From NCBI RefSeq assembly GCF_001422325.1, contig NZ_LMMR01000007.1:595540-659539 (forward strand): DNA of 64,000 bases. The letters run 5' to 3'. The DNA is from Leifsonia sp. Leaf264 (lineage in GTDB: Bacteria > Actinomycetota > Actinomycetes > Actinomycetales > Microbacteriaceae). Shown in pieces: positions 31,922-41,509 of this stretch. The notes beneath the pieces are model-generated. The model did not search any database, was not told the DNA's origin, and saw nothing but the letters and a program-made list of their open reading frames with translations. The position numbers and the translations under genes are program-made. Each line of letters opens with the position of its first letter. Within the stretch, counting starts at the first letter, position 1.

Positions 31922-34421
31922 TCGTCGAGCCCGGCGGCACAGCGCTGCCGGAGGGCGGGTCCATGGAGAGCACGGTCCCGACGGCCTTGGCGTCGGTCGT
32001 CGCCTGCTCGGTCAGCTTCACGGCGAATCCGGCATCGCGCAGCGTCTTCGCGGCCCCCTCGGCGTCGCCGCCGACCGACGGCACGATCACGAGCGCTCCG
32101 TTCGACGTGTAGGCCGTGATGAGCGACCCGCGAGGTGCTGAACCCGATGGGTCGGTTCCGGCGACCTGACCGGCCGGCAGCTCGGAGTCCCTGGCGCCGC
32201 CGTCGATGAATCCGAAGCCGGCGTTCTCGATCAGCTGTTCGGCCTCGGCGATCGACTTGCCACGCACATCCGGAACATCGGCCATCACGGTCACGAGGGT
32301 GCTGCCGTCCGGGTCGGCGAACTCGCCGCCCGGGTAGCGCGCGTTCGCCGTCGACATGATCCTCGGCCAGATCTGGTGACGGATGACGGCGGCCTGCGTG
32401 CCGTTGAAGTAGGTGTCGCGCAGGTTGACGTGACCGCTCGCGTTGTAGACGCCGACCGTGGTGGCCACGCGCGTGCTCGCGCCGCTCATCCAGGTGGCCT
32501 CGGCCTCGTCGGTGGTACCGGTCTTGCCGATCATCGGCGAGTGCGGCTCGGTGCGGCCGTCGGAGGCCGAGCCGGTTCCGCCGCTCATGACCCGCTGCAT
32601 GGCGTAGGCCATCGCCGAGGTGATCCGGGCGTCGACCTTCTGGGCGCAGCCGGCCGACGGGACGGGGATCTCCTTGCCGTGCCTCAGCACCCGATCGATC
32701 ACGATGGGCTTGCAGACCTTGCCGTTGGCCGCGACGGCGGCGAACGCCGCAGCCATCGTGACCGGGGCGACCTCGTTGGTTCCCAGGATCGAGGCGGGCC
32801 CCTGCTGGAGCGGGTCGCCGTCGGCGCGGTGCACCCCGAACGCCTCGGCGGTCTGGCGGATGCCGCACAGGTCGAGCTGCTTCGCCATCGCCACGAACCC
32901 CGTGTTCTCGGAGTTCTGGGTGTTGTACAGGGCCGTCCAGGTGCCGCCGCCCCCGCCTTCATCGTTCCGCGGGCTCCAGGACGGGTCGGACTGCGGTCCG
33001 AGGCAGCTGTCGTTGAAGGTGCCCCAGTCGCTTCGCCTGTAGGCGTTGACGTACTCGTTGAGGGAGTGCCCCTCCTTGATCCACTCGCCCAGGGTGAAGA
33101 TCTTGTAGGTCGATCCCGGCTGGAATCCGGCCGATCCGCCGTAGTCGCCGTCGGTGTTGTAGTTCACGGCGCTGTACTCGGGATTGGTGAGCACTTCGGG
33201 ATCGTCGGAGAACTGCTTGTTCTGGGTCATCTCGAGTACCCGTCCCGTGCCGACCTCGACCGATACGCTCGACGCCCCGACGTCGATGCCCGGTGCGGTC
33301 CGCGGGATCAACTCGGTCATGGCGGCCTCGGCTGTGCCCTGCAGATCCAGGTCGATGGTGGTGAACACGTCGAGGCCACCGCGCTTGAGCAGGTTCAGGC
33401 GTTCGGCCTCGGTCGCACCGAAGGCCTCGTCGTTGCGGATGGTCCAGTAGACGTAGTCGCAGAAGTACGCCGACCCGCCGGCGCTGGTGCAGCCCGTGCT
33501 CGGCTCGGTGATGACCGGGGCGATGGCCGTGGCCACGGCCTCGTCGTGCTGCTCCTTCGTGATCTTGTCGTACTCGAGCATCTTGTCGAGGATGTAGTCC
33601 CGACGCGACAGCGTGTGGGCGTAGCCGTTGTCGGCCCCGTTCGCGGCGCTGTCGGGCTTGTCGAGCCGGAACTTCTCGGGATTGTTGACGATGGCGATGA
33701 GGGCGGCGGCCTGCTCGAGGGTGAGCTTCGCGGCCGAGGTGCGGAAGTAGTAGTTCGCGGCCGATTCGATGCCGTAGACCCGCCCGCCGAAGAAGGCGAT
33801 GTTGAGGTAGCCGAGGAGGATCTGGTTCTTCGTGTACTTCTTCTCGACGCCGATCGCGAGTCGCATCTCCTTGAGCTTGCGGTCGGGGGTCTGCTGGATG
33901 GCGGCCTCGACCGCCGCGTCCTCCTCCTCGGGCGTCTTCGCCGTGGCGACGGCCTGCTGCACGCGCACGTTCTTGACGTACTGCTGGGTGATGGAGGACC
34001 CGCCCTGGATGTCGCCGCCGGCGACGCTCACGAGGGCTGCGCGCAGGGTGCCCTGGATGTCGATGCCGCCGTGCTCGTAGAAGCGCGGATCCTCACCGGC
34101 GACGGCGGCATCCTTCGCGTACTGCGACACGTTCTGCCAGTCGACCTCCTCGCGATCCTGGTCGAAGAACGATGCGAGCAGGTAGGGATCGCCGTTGTCG
34201 AGGGTCGCGTAGAGGTTGGTCTTCTGTGCGAGGTCGGTGATCTCGAGGTAACCGGGCAGCTTCTCGAACAGCGAGATGCTGCTCGTCGCGGCCATTCCTC
34301 CCACGGCGAGCGCCGGGGTCACGGCCACGACAGCGAGTACCGCCGCTGCGACGCTCAGGCCGGCGATCGCGAGGAGGGCACGGCCCCGTGACGACGCGGT
34401 CTCCCGGGAATCGCCCGCCAT
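31848..34421 (-). CDS. Class A penicillin-binding protein with PASTA domains
   Basis: From ATG 34421 the 857-aa protein has one N-terminal membrane anchor (LLAIAGLSVAAAVLAVVAV), a GT51 transglycosylase domain (AGEDPRFYEHGGID with the catalytic Glu, GGSSITQQYVKN), and a transpeptidase domain with S-x-x-K (PGSTYKIFTL), S-x-N (SEN in TQNSENTGFV) and KTG (IGKTGTTDEA). Two C-terminal PASTA repeats follow (VPDVRGKSIAEAEQL and VPSVGGDAEGAAKTL), then a Pro/Thr tail. It polymerises and cross-links peptidoglycan outside the membrane. PASTA domains bind muropeptides or beta-lactams. Confidence 0.95.
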   Translation of the reverse strand: MAGDSRETASSRGRALLAIAGLSVAAAVLAVVAVTPALAVGGMAATSSISLFEKLPGYLEITDLAQKTNLYATLDNGDPYLLASFFDQDREEVDWQNVSQYAKDAAVAGEDPRFYEHGGIDIQGTLRAALVSVAGGDIQGGSSITQQYVKNVRVQQAVATAKTPEEEDAAVEAAIQQTPDRKLKEMRLAIGVEKKYTKNQILLGYLNIAFFGGRVYGIESAANYYFRTSAAKLTLEQAAALIAIVNNPEKFRLDKPDSAANGADNGYAHTLSRRDYILDKMLEYDKITKEQHDEAVATAIAPVITEPSTGCTSAGGSAYFCDYVYWTIRNDEAFGATEAERLNLLKRGGLDVFTTIDLDLQGTAEAAMTELIPRTAPGIDVGASSVSVEVGTGRVLEMTQNKQFSDDPEVLTNPEYSAVNYNTDGDYGGSAGFQPGSTYKIFTLGEWIKEGHSLNEYVNAYRRSDWGTFNDSCLGPQSDPSWSPRNDEGGGGGTWTALYNTQNSENTGFVAMAKQLDLCGIRQTAEAFGVHRADGDPLQQGPASILGTNEVAPVTMAAAFAAVAANGKVCKPIVIDRVLRHGKEIPVPSAGCAQKVDARITSAMAYAMQRVMSGGTGSASDGRTEPHSPMIGKTGTTDEAEATWMSGASTRVATTVGVYNASGHVNLRDTYFNGTQAAVIRHQIWPRIMSTANARYPGGEFADPDGSTLVTVMADVPDVRGKSIAEAEQLIENAGFGFIDGGARDSELPAGQVAGTDPSGSAPRGSLITAYTSNGALVIVPSVGGDAEGAAKTLRDAGFAVKLTEQATTDAKAVGTVLSMDPPSGSAVPPGSTITLVVGKAAPAPEPTPTPTATGDD

Positions 34422-34577
34422 CCTCGCCCCTCTCGTCACGAGCATCCGATCGACGGAGGCTCGGGCCCGCACCCTCCCATCCCCGGGGGTGCGCCGCTCT
34501 CCTCCTGACTCTGACAGATGGCGCCGAGAACAGCGGTATTGGATGCGCGATCGTGATGAGCATCCGTGATCCGTCGG

Positions 34578-35336
34578 TCAGTCGGTCCCGGCGCGCAGGT
34601 AGGCGAGCTGGGCGCGAACCGACGCCTCGGCCGCGGGCCGCACAGCCGGATCCGTTCCCGCATAGACGAGGTCCGTGACGGCGCCGACCGAGGCGTCGGC
34701 GCCGAGATCCACGAGCGCCCGGCGCACCTCGTCGAGGCGCCCGGCGCGGTGTGCGAGGTAGGCCGCAGCGACCAGGGAGAGGTCGTCGAGCTCCGGCCCA
34801 TGCCCGGGGAGCACCCGGGCCGACCCCAGCGACCGCAGCGTCTCGAGCGAGCGCAGGTAGGGGCCGAGGGCGCCGTCGGGATCGGCGATGATCGTCGTCC
34901 CGCGGCCGAGCACGGTGTCGCCGGTGAGCACGGCCCCGGCGGCGCCCTCCTCGGCCAGGTGGAAGCAGACGGAGTCCGCCGTGTGGCCCGGGGTGGCGAT
35001 CACCCGGAGTCGTACGCCCGCGGCCTCGATCACCTCGCCGTCGACGAGAGCGCCGGCGTTCCGGCAGAGGGCAGCGTCGAACGCGCGCACCGGCGCACCG
35101 GTGGCTGCCGCCAGGGCAGCGGCCCCCTCCACGTGATCGGCGTGGTGGTGGGTCAGCAGGATGAGCTCGACGTGGCCGCCTGCCGCGAGTTCGGCGAGGT
35201 GGCCGTCATCGGCGGGTCCGGGATCGACCACGATGACGGATGCCGCACCCGGCGCTGCGAGCAGGTACGAGTTCGTGCCGTCGAGAGTCATCGGACCGGG
35301 GTTCGGGGCGAGCACGCGACGGAAGAGGGAGGCCAT
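34578..35336 (-). CDS. MBL-fold metallo-hydrolase (glyoxalase II-like)
   Basis: The 252-aa protein has the zinc motif LLTHHHADHVEGA (H-x-H-x-D-H), PGHTADSV, GDTVLGRGTT and a late PGHGPELDD. ATG 35336 has no Shine-Dalgarno but a TACGCT box six nt upstream on the same strand, so a leaderless start. It resembles the LACTB2/glyoxalase II branch; the substrate is unassigned. It is divergent from the Nudix gene. Confidence 0.93.
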   Translation of the reverse strand: MASLFRRVLAPNPGPMTLDGTNSYLLAAPGAASVIVVDPGPADDGHLAELAAGGHVELILLTHHHADHVEGAAALAAATGAPVRAFDAALCRNAGALVDGEVIEAAGVRLRVIATPGHTADSVCFHLAEEGAAGAVLTGDTVLGRGTTIIADPDGALGPYLRSLETLRSLGSARVLPGHGPELDDLSLVAAAYLAHRAGRLDEVRRALVDLGADASVGAVTDLVYAGTDPAVRPAAEASVRAQLAYLRAGTD

Positions 35337-35403
35337 GCCAGCAGCGTAATCCCGCTGCCGGGCGCCTTGTATCGTGGCAGCAGGGCTGAGCCGAGGAGGA
35401 CCC

Positions 35404-36078
35404 ATGGCAGCGCTCGCCGCAACGGTCGTGCTCCTGCGCGACGCCGCCGACGGCCCCGAGGCGCTGCTGCTCGAGCGTCCGTCGGACCGGGGCTCCTTCC
35501 GCGGCGCCTGGGTCTTCCCCGGTGGCGCGGTCGATGCCGGGGACTTCGACGCCGGGAGCGATGACGGCACCGCTGCGGCTGCGGCATCCGCGGTCCGGCG
35601 TGCCGCCGTGCGCGAGACCGTCGAGGAGACCGGTCTCGTCGTCGACCCCGGCGCCCTCGTGGCCCTCTCCCGGTGGCACCCGCCGCCCGAGGCGCAGAAG
35701 CAGTTGGTCACGTCCTTCTTCGCGGCGCCGGCGCCCGACGGCATCATCGGCCTGAACGAGGTCGAGGCCGTGGCATCCCGGTGGATCGCGCCGTCAGCCG
35801 CCCTCGCCGCGCACGGCACCGGCGCGCTGCTGTTGTTCCCGCCGACCTGGGTGACGCTGCACGGACTGCAGGGCGCGGCCTCCGTCGACGATGCGCTGGT
35901 GCGCGCCGGCAGCGCCGGGCCGGTCGAGTTCCGCACCAGGTTCACGAGGGGCGCGACGCTCGCCCTCTGGGAGCCCGACGAGGACTACGGCGCCGCTGAG
36001 CCGACTGACACGGCGACGACGCTGCATCGCCTCGACATCGCAGCGCTGCCCTGGACGTACGAGCGCACCGGAGGCTGA
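35404..36078 (+). CDS. NUDIX hydrolase
   Basis: The 224-aa protein contains a Nudix box: GGAVDAGD, a 20-residue insertion, then RRAAVRETVEETGLVVD with the conserved R-E-x2-E-E. The insertion between the Gly and R-E parts is typical of the NUDT7/NUDT19-like branch, often CoA- or acyl-CoA-related. It starts at ATG 35404 after GAGGAGG. It is divergent from the MBL-fold gene, and the two are often neighbours in related genomes (family knowledge, not tested). Confidence 0.92.
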   Translation: MAALAATVVLLRDAADGPEALLLERPSDRGSFRGAWVFPGGAVDAGDFDAGSDDGTAAAAASAVRRAAVRETVEETGLVVDPGALVALSRWHPPPEAQKQLVTSFFAAPAPDGIIGLNEVEAVASRWIAPSAALAAHGTGALLLFPPTWVTLHGLQGAASVDDALVRAGSAGPVEFRTRFTRGATLALWEPDEDYGAAEPTDTATTLHRLDIAALPWTYERTGG

Positions 36079-36195
36079 TCCGGCGACAGGCGGGTGATCC
36101 GGCGGCAGTCGGGTGTGCCAGCACGGCCAGTGCCCCGCTGCGGCCTATGCCCTGCTTCGGCCTATGCCTCCGGCCGATCGTGCCAGAATCGGCAT

Positions 36196-37329
36196 ATGGC
36201 TCCGCGCGTCGATCCGTCGTCCCGCCGCTTCGCGCGCCAGCACGTGCTCGCCGGCTTCGGTTCGGACGGACAGCGCGCACTCGCCGAGGCCCACGTGCTC
36301 GTCATCGGAGCGGGCGGGCTCGGCAGCGCCGTGATCCCCGCGCTGGCCGCCGTCGGTGTCGGCACCCTCTCCATCGTCGACCCCGACACCGTCGACGAGA
36401 CCAACCTGCCGCGTCAGACGGCTCACGGCGTCGCCGACATCGGTCGGCTCAAGGTGGATTCGGCCGCGAATGCCGTGACCCGCCTCGCGCCGGAGGTCAC
36501 CCTCATCCGCCATTCCGAGCTGTTCACGGCCGAGAACGCCGTCGAACTGCTCGACGGGGTCGACCTCGTCGTCGACGGAAGCGACAGCATCGGGGCGCGC
36601 TACGCCGCCAACGACGCCGCAGCCGGGCTCGGCATCCCGTTGGTCTGGGGTTCAGCCGTCGGCTTCGGCGCCCAGGTCGGGGTCGCGTGGGATTCCCGCG
36701 GCATCGACTACCGCGACCTGTTCCCCGAGCAGCCGAACGATGACGGCGACAGCTGCGAACTCACGGGCGTGCTTCCGATGGTGTGCGGCGTGGCCGGGGC
36801 CATGATGGCGGCAGAGGCGGTGAAGCTGCTCACCGGAGTCGGAGAGCCGCTGCTCGGCCGCGTCGCCGTGTACGACGCCCTCTCGGGTCGCACGCGCGAG
36901 GTGCCGTACTCCCGTGATCCGGCCCGCGTCATGACGGATGCCGCCCCCACCCCGCCGTCTTCGGTGCCCGAGCCGGCCCTGCCCGAGCCGGCGGCGGCCG
37001 GCGCGGCGGACTCGCGGAGCTACTCGGCCCCCGAGCTCGCCGTCGCCCTCGAGGGCGCGCACCCGCCAGTCCTGCTCGACGTGCGTGAGGACTGGGAGGC
37101 CGCCATCGCCGAACTGCCGGGATCCGTGCGGATCCCCTTCGGACAGCTCGGTTCCCGGGTCGGGGAGCTCGACCCCGCTGCGCCCGTCGTCGTCTACTGC
37201 CATCTCGGGGTTCGGTCGGCGCATGCCCTGGCATTCCTCGAACAGAGCGGCTTCTCTCACGCAGCGCATCTCGCGGGCGGCATCGAGGCGTGGGCTGCAT
37301 CCGTCGATCCGGGCATGAGGCGGTACTGA
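36196..37329 (+). CDS. moeB: MoeB/ThiF-like adenylyltransferase with C-terminal rhodanese domain
   Basis: The 377-aa protein has an N-terminal E1-like domain (FARQHVLAGFGSDGQRALAEAHVLVIGAGGLGSAVIPALAAVGVG, DGSDSIGARYAANDAA) and a rhodanese domain from about residue 275 with the active Cys in VVVYCHLGVRSAHAL. It would adenylate the MoaD C-terminus and supply sulfur for molybdopterin. The usual zinc C-x2-C is lost: the C-Y-R-C-L segment reads DYRDLF. The Cys of CELTGVLPMVCG is kept. ATG 36196 has CAGAAT six nt before it and no Shine-Dalgarno, so a leaderless start. Confidence 0.9.
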   Translation: MAPRVDPSSRRFARQHVLAGFGSDGQRALAEAHVLVIGAGGLGSAVIPALAAVGVGTLSIVDPDTVDETNLPRQTAHGVADIGRLKVDSAANAVTRLAPEVTLIRHSELFTAENAVELLDGVDLVVDGSDSIGARYAANDAAAGLGIPLVWGSAVGFGAQVGVAWDSRGIDYRDLFPEQPNDDGDSCELTGVLPMVCGVAGAMMAAEAVKLLTGVGEPLLGRVAVYDALSGRTREVPYSRDPARVMTDAAPTPPSSVPEPALPEPAAAGAADSRSYSAPELAVALEGAHPPVLLDVREDWEAAIAELPGSVRIPFGQLGSRVGELDPAAPVVVYCHLGVRSAHALAFLEQSGFSHAAHLAGGIEAWAASVDPGMRRY

Positions 37330-37345
37330 TGGCGAGGCTGACTCG

Positions 37346-38542
37346 ATGACCGGACGCATCACTGTCGAGGAGCACGCGCAGGGGATCGCGGCGATGCTCG
37401 CGCCACTGCGCGAACGACGCGGGGTGGAGACGCTGCCCCTGCTCGACGCCCGCGGTCGGCTGGTGGCGAGCAGCATCCCGAGCCCCATCGACCTGCCGCC
37501 CTTCCGCAACTCCCAGATGGATGGCTTCGCGGTGCGCGCCGCCGAGGTCGCCGAGGTTCCGGCGTCCCTGCCGATCGTCGGCGAGGTCGCGGCGGCTCCC
37601 GGGGAGCCGCCGGCGCTCGCCCCGGGCACCGTGACCCGCATCATGACCGGGGCGCCGATCCCCGCCGGAGCCGATGCCGTGGTGCCCGTCGAGGACACCA
37701 CCGTCGATGCCGGGACCGTCACCATCCTGCGCTCCCGAGCGGCGGGGGCATTCGTCCGGGAGGCCGGCTCCGATCTGGCCGCCGGAGCCGTGCTGCTGGG
37801 CGACGGAGTGCTGCTCGAGTCGCGTCACCTGGCCGCGCTCGCGGCATCGGGCCTGACCGAGGTCGAGGTGCAGCAGCGCGTGCGGGTCGCCGTGATCAGC
37901 ACGGGCTCCGAACTCGTCGCCCCCGGGCAGCCACTCGGAGCCGGTGAGATTCCGGACTCCAACGGCGTCGCGCTGCAGGCGGCCGTCGTCGCGACCGGCG
38001 CCGATGTCGTCTTCGCGTCGAGGGTGCGCGATGACGTCGAGCGGCTGCGCGCGGCGTTCGACGACGCCATTGCCGCCGGCGCAGAGGTGCTGCTGACCAG
38101 CGGCGGAGTGTCGATGGGGGAGCACGAGGTGGTGCGCGAGCTGCTGGAGCCCCTCGGCGCCTGGGTGGGGGCCGTGGCGATGCAGCCCGGCGGACCGCAG
38201 GCCACGGCGCACTATCGCGGGCTCCCCGTCATCGGCTTCCCGGGCAACCCCGTGAGCAGCCAGTTGTCGTTCGCGCTGTTCGTCGCGCCGGTGCTGCGCG
38301 AGATCGCCGGGCTGCCGCCCGCCGCCCGGGAGCAGCGCCGTCTCGCGGCATCCGTCACCTCGATCCTCGGTCGGAGGCAGTACCTGCGCGGGCGCCGCCT
38401 GCCCGACGGCCGCGTCGAGCTCGTCGGAGGGCCCGGCTCGCACCTCGTGGCCGCCCTCGCCGCGGCCGACGTGCTCGTCAGCGTGCCCGACGCCGTCGTC
38501 GAACTCGCGGCGGGCGATCTCGTGGAAGTGTTGGGCCTATGA
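37346..38542 (+). CDS. moeA: Molybdopterin molybdenumtransferase MoeA
   Basis: The 398-aa protein shows MoeA features: LPPFRNSQMDGFAVRA, TRIMTGAPIPAGADAVVPVEDT, VISTGSELVAPGQPLGAGEIPDSN, LLTSGGVSMGEHEVV, and GFPGNPVSSQLSF. It inserts molybdate into adenylated molybdopterin in the last step of cofactor synthesis. It follows moeB by 16 bp and overlaps moaCB by ATGA, so it belongs to the same operon. Confidence 0.96.
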   Translation: MTGRITVEEHAQGIAAMLAPLRERRGVETLPLLDARGRLVASSIPSPIDLPPFRNSQMDGFAVRAAEVAEVPASLPIVGEVAAAPGEPPALAPGTVTRIMTGAPIPAGADAVVPVEDTTVDAGTVTILRSRAAGAFVREAGSDLAAGAVLLGDGVLLESRHLAALAASGLTEVEVQQRVRVAVISTGSELVAPGQPLGAGEIPDSNGVALQAAVVATGADVVFASRVRDDVERLRAAFDDAIAAGAEVLLTSGGVSMGEHEVVRELLEPLGAWVGAVAMQPGGPQATAHYRGLPVIGFPGNPVSSQLSFALFVAPVLREIAGLPPAAREQRRLAASVTSILGRRQYLRGRRLPDGRVELVGGPGSHLVAALAAADVLVSVPDAVVELAAGDLVEVLGL

Positions 38543-39666
38543 GCGAGCAGGACGAACAGGACGACCGCCGGGAGCACCACGGCCACGAGGGGCACGCCGG
38601 GCATCGCGGGCGCTCTGACCAGCGCGCGCACCCCGAGCCGGCCGCGACGGCCCTCAGCCACGTGGACGACCAGGGTCGCGCCCGCATGATCGACGTCGGA
38701 GCCAAGGACGTCACGCGCCGCGTGGCCCTGGCCGCCGGGCGGCTCACCACGACGCCCGACGTCGTCGCGCTGGTGATCGCGGACGGCATGCCGAAGGCCG
38801 ACGTGCTGGCGACCGCCCGGATCGCCGGCATCCAGGGGGCCAAGCGCACGAGCGAGCTCATCCCGCTCTGCCACCTGCTGCCGCTCGACTCCGTGAAGCT
38901 CGAGTTCGGCTTCGACGACGACAGCATCGACATCCGGGCGCGGGTCTCGGTGACGGGTCGCACGGGGGTCGAGATGGAGGCGCTCACGGCCGTGGCCATC
39001 GCCGGCCTCACGCTGCACGACATGGTGAAGGCCGTCGATCCGGGCGCGGTGCTGGGCGGCATCAGGCTGCTCGAGAAGACCGGGGGCAAGCGCGGGCACT
39101 GGGTGGCCGAGGGGGCAGCGGGGGATGCGCTCGCCGATTCGGCGGTGACGGATGCCGCTGCCGAGGCCGCTCCCCTCACCGTGCTCGGTGCCGCCGTCGT
39201 GATCGTGGCCTCCACCAGCGCCGCCGCCGGCGCGTCAACCGACCGCACCGGCCCCGTTATCGCGGACTGGCTGCGGGCCGCCGGATACACGGTCGACGCT
39301 CCGGTCGTGGTCGCCGACGCCGACATCGCGACAGCACTGGGCGACGCCCTCGCGGCGTCGCCGCGCATCATCCTGACGACGGGCGGCACGGGGCTGCATC
39401 CGCAGGACCGGACACCCGAGGCCACGAGTGCTGTGCTCGACCGCGAGCTGCCGGGGATCGCCGAGGCGATCCGCGCGGCCGGACGGGCGGCGACGCCGAC
39501 GGCGGCACTCAGTCGCGCCGTCGCCGGAGTCGCGGGCGACACCATCATCGTGAACCTGCCGGGCTCCCCGGGAGGCGTGCGCGACGGTCTCGGAGTGCTC
39601 GGCGACGTGCTGCAGCACCTCGTCGACCAGCTCGCCGGCGGCGGGCACGGTGGCCACCATGCCTGA
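38539..39666 (+). CDS. moaCB: MoaC-MoaB/MogA fusion protein
   Basis: The 375-aa protein fuses two cofactor enzymes. Residues about 37-190 are MoaC (SHVDDQGRARMIDVGAKDVTRRVALA, TSELIPLCHLLPLDSVKLEF, EMEALTAVAIAGLTLHDMVKAVD), which makes cyclic pyranopterin phosphate with MoaA. Residues about 210-375 are MoaB/MogA (IILTTGGTGLHPQDRTPEAT, VNLPGSPGGVRDGL), which adenylates molybdopterin. The N-terminus (EHHGHEGHAGHRG) and C-terminus (GGGHGGHHA) are His-rich and may bind metal. Both halves keep their key motifs. MoaCB fusions are known in actinobacteria. Confidence 0.95.
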   Translation: MSEQDEQDDRREHHGHEGHAGHRGRSDQRAHPEPAATALSHVDDQGRARMIDVGAKDVTRRVALAAGRLTTTPDVVALVIADGMPKADVLATARIAGIQGAKRTSELIPLCHLLPLDSVKLEFGFDDDSIDIRARVSVTGRTGVEMEALTAVAIAGLTLHDMVKAVDPGAVLGGIRLLEKTGGKRGHWVAEGAAGDALADSAVTDAAAEAAPLTVLGAAVVIVASTSAAAGASTDRTGPVIADWLRAAGYTVDAPVVVADADIATALGDALAASPRIILTTGGTGLHPQDRTPEATSAVLDRELPGIAEAIRAAGRAATPTAALSRAVAGVAGDTIIVNLPGSPGGVRDGLGVLGDVLQHLVDQLAGGGHGGHHA

Positions 39667-40072
39667 TGTCTTCGCCACGGTCACGACCGACCCGCTCGAC
39701 CGCGCCGCCATCGAGGCCTTCGTACTCACGCCGCGGGATGGCGCCATGGTCACCTTCGAGGGCGTCATCCGCGACCACGATCACGGCGAGAGCGTCGAGC
39801 TGCTCGACTACGAGGCGCATCCGGAGGCCGAGGCGTTCCTGCGGGCCGTGTGCGAGGAGATCGCCGAGGAGTTCGGCGTGCGCGTGGCCGCCGCCCATCG
39901 CGTCGGACGGCTGGGCGTCGGTGACGTCGCCCTGGTCGCGAGCGTGGCGTCGGCGCATCGCGCCGACGCCTTCGCCGCGTGCTCGGAACTCGTCGACCGC
40001 ATCAAGGAGCGCACTCCCATCTGGAAGCGCCAGCACCTGGCGACGGGCACCACGGAGTGGGTGAACCTGTAG
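39659..40072 (+). CDS. moaE: Molybdopterin synthase catalytic subunit MoaE
   Basis: The 137-aa protein shows FEGVIRDHDHGESVELLDYEAHPEAEAFL, HRVGRLGVGDVALV, and the C-terminal KERTPIWKRQHLATGTTEWVN, where the Lys residues are catalytic. It pairs with MoaD to add sulfur to precursor Z. ATG 39659 overlaps the moaCB stop by 8 bp and gives the usual N-terminus; GTG 39650 is possible. Confidence 0.95.
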   Translation: MPDVFATVTTDPLDRAAIEAFVLTPRDGAMVTFEGVIRDHDHGESVELLDYEAHPEAEAFLRAVCEEIAEEFGVRVAAAHRVGRLGVGDVALVASVASAHRADAFAACSELVDRIKERTPIWKRQHLATGTTEWVNL

Positions 40073-40081
40073 CGCAGTCCC

Positions 40082-40330
40082 CTACCCGCCCGAGAACGGC
40101 GGCAGGACGTCGACGCGCGCGCCGAGGCGCCGTGCCGGGTCGCGCGTCGCGATGCCGTCGACGAGGAACGAACCCGACGCCACCACGCGTGCCATGACCG
40201 GACCGTAGCGAGTGACGAGGGCGGAGCCGAGGTCGCCCACGGTGGCGTCGGAGTCGACGTCGAGCACCTCCTCCTCGCGTCCGGCAGCCTCAGCGGCCGC
40301 GGCGAAGTAGCGCACGTGCACGTCGGCCAC
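40082..40330 (-). CDS. moaD: MoaD/ThiS family sulfur carrier
   Basis: From GTG 40330 the 82-aa product is VHVRYFAAAAEAAGREEEVLDV... ending LPPFSGG, the C-terminal Gly-Gly that is activated and thiocarboxylated. This is the small subunit of molybdopterin synthase. It begins 2 nt after the moaA stop and is convergent with moaE, so moaD and moaE are on opposite strands, only 9 bp apart. Confidence 0.9.
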   Translation of the reverse strand: MADVHVRYFAAAAEAAGREEEVLDVDSDATVGDLGSALVTRYGPVMARVVASGSFLVDGIATRDPARRLGARVDVLPPFSGG

Positions 40331-40332
40331 GC

Positions 40333-41400
40333 CTACCCGCCGATCCCGCCCATCGACCGCACCGGTCGATGGAAGTCGGCGGCGTCGATGCCGTGGCCGG
40401 CCTGCTTGTTCCACATGGCAGCACGCCAGCGGTCGGCGATCTCGGCATCCGTCGCGCCGTTGCGCAGCAGGCCGCGCAGGTCGGTTTCGTCATCGCCGAA
40501 CAGGCAGGAACGCACGGTGCCCTCCGCCGTGATGCGGGTGCGATCGCAGGCCGCGCAGAACGAGCGGGTCACCGAGGCGATGATGCCGACTGTCGCCGGG
40601 CCGCCATCGACGGTCCACTGCTCGGCCGGCGCCGACGGATCCTCGCGGGCGACCGGCGTGAGCTCGAACCGCTCGCCGAGAACCTCCAGCAGTTCGGCCG
40701 CGTCGACCATGTTCTCGCGTCGCCAGGTCTCGTCGGCATCCAGCGGCATCTGCTCGATGAAGCGCAGCCTGCAGTCGTGCGTCACGGCCCAGGCCAGCAA
40801 CTCGGCCGCGTCGTGCAGAGTCTCGCGCATGAGCACGGCGTTGATCTTGAGCGGGGTCATCCCGGCCGCGTGGGCGGCCGCGATGCCCGCGAGCACGGCG
40901 TCGAGCCTGTCGCGCCGGGTGAGCCTGATGAAGTGCTCGCGGTCGAGGGTGTCGAGCGACACGTTGATGCGCGTGAGCCCGGCGTCGACGAGCGCCTGGG
41001 CTTTGCGATCGAGGCCGATGCCGTTGGTGGTCATGGCGATCTGGATGGCCGGGGCCACCTCGTGCGAGCGGGCGATGATCTCCACCATGTCGGCGCGGGT
41101 CAGTGGCTCACCGCCGGTGAACCGCACCTCCTTGACGCCCAGGTCATGATGCGCGATCCCGACGAGCCTGGCGATCTCGGATGCCGTCAGCAGGTCGTTG
41201 CGCGGAATCGAGGGCAGGCCCTCCGCCGGCATGCAGTACGTGCAGCGCAGGGAGCACTTCTCGGTGACGGAGATGCGCAGGTCCTCGGCGACGCGTCCGA
41301 AACGGTCGACCAGCCCCGACGCATCCGGCCGTCCGAGAGTGGACGGCGCCGATGACGGGTCTCGCCGCACTGCGGGGATTCCGAGCGTGATCGGCGTCAT
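40333..41400 (-). CDS. moaA: GTP 3',8-cyclase MoaA (radical SAM)
   Basis: The 355-aa protein has the radical SAM motif [37 protein letters not shown], the second cluster region [22 protein letters not shown], and the C-terminal Gly-Gly (MGGIGG) needed for catalysis. It starts molybdopterin synthesis from GTP. It forms a leftward pair with moaD and is divergent from the molybdoenzyme operon that begins at 41510. Confidence 0.96.
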   Translation of the reverse strand: MTPITLGIPAVRRDPSSAPSTLGRPDASGLVDRFGRVAEDLRISVTEKCSLRCTYCMPAEGLPSIPRNDLLTASEIARLVGIAHHDLGVKEVRFTGGEPLTRADMVEIIARSHEVAPAIQIAMTTNGIGLDRKAQALVDAGLTRINVSLDTLDREHFIRLTRRDRLDAVLAGIAAAHAAGMTPLKINAVLMRETLHDAAELLAWAVTHDCRLRFIEQMPLDADETWRRENMVDAAELLEVLGERFELTPVAREDPSAPAEQWTVDGGPATVGIIASVTRSFCAACDRTRITAEGTVRSCLFGDDETDLRGLLRNGATDAEIADRWRAAMWNKQAGHGIDAADFHRPVRSMGGIGG

Positions 41401-41509
41401 TGCTCAACCCTACGATCAATCTCGCACGCATTGCGTGACAGGGCTCCCTCGGCCTCACTATCGTGAGGGAACTGCCGCCTTTTCCATGCCGCAGTCGAAA
41501 GGGGATCCG

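Noticed and set aside
32376-34391. 671-codon rightward frame opposite the PBP gene
   Set aside because: Antisense shadow of a fully supported class A PBP; Gly/Val/Arg low-complexity product.
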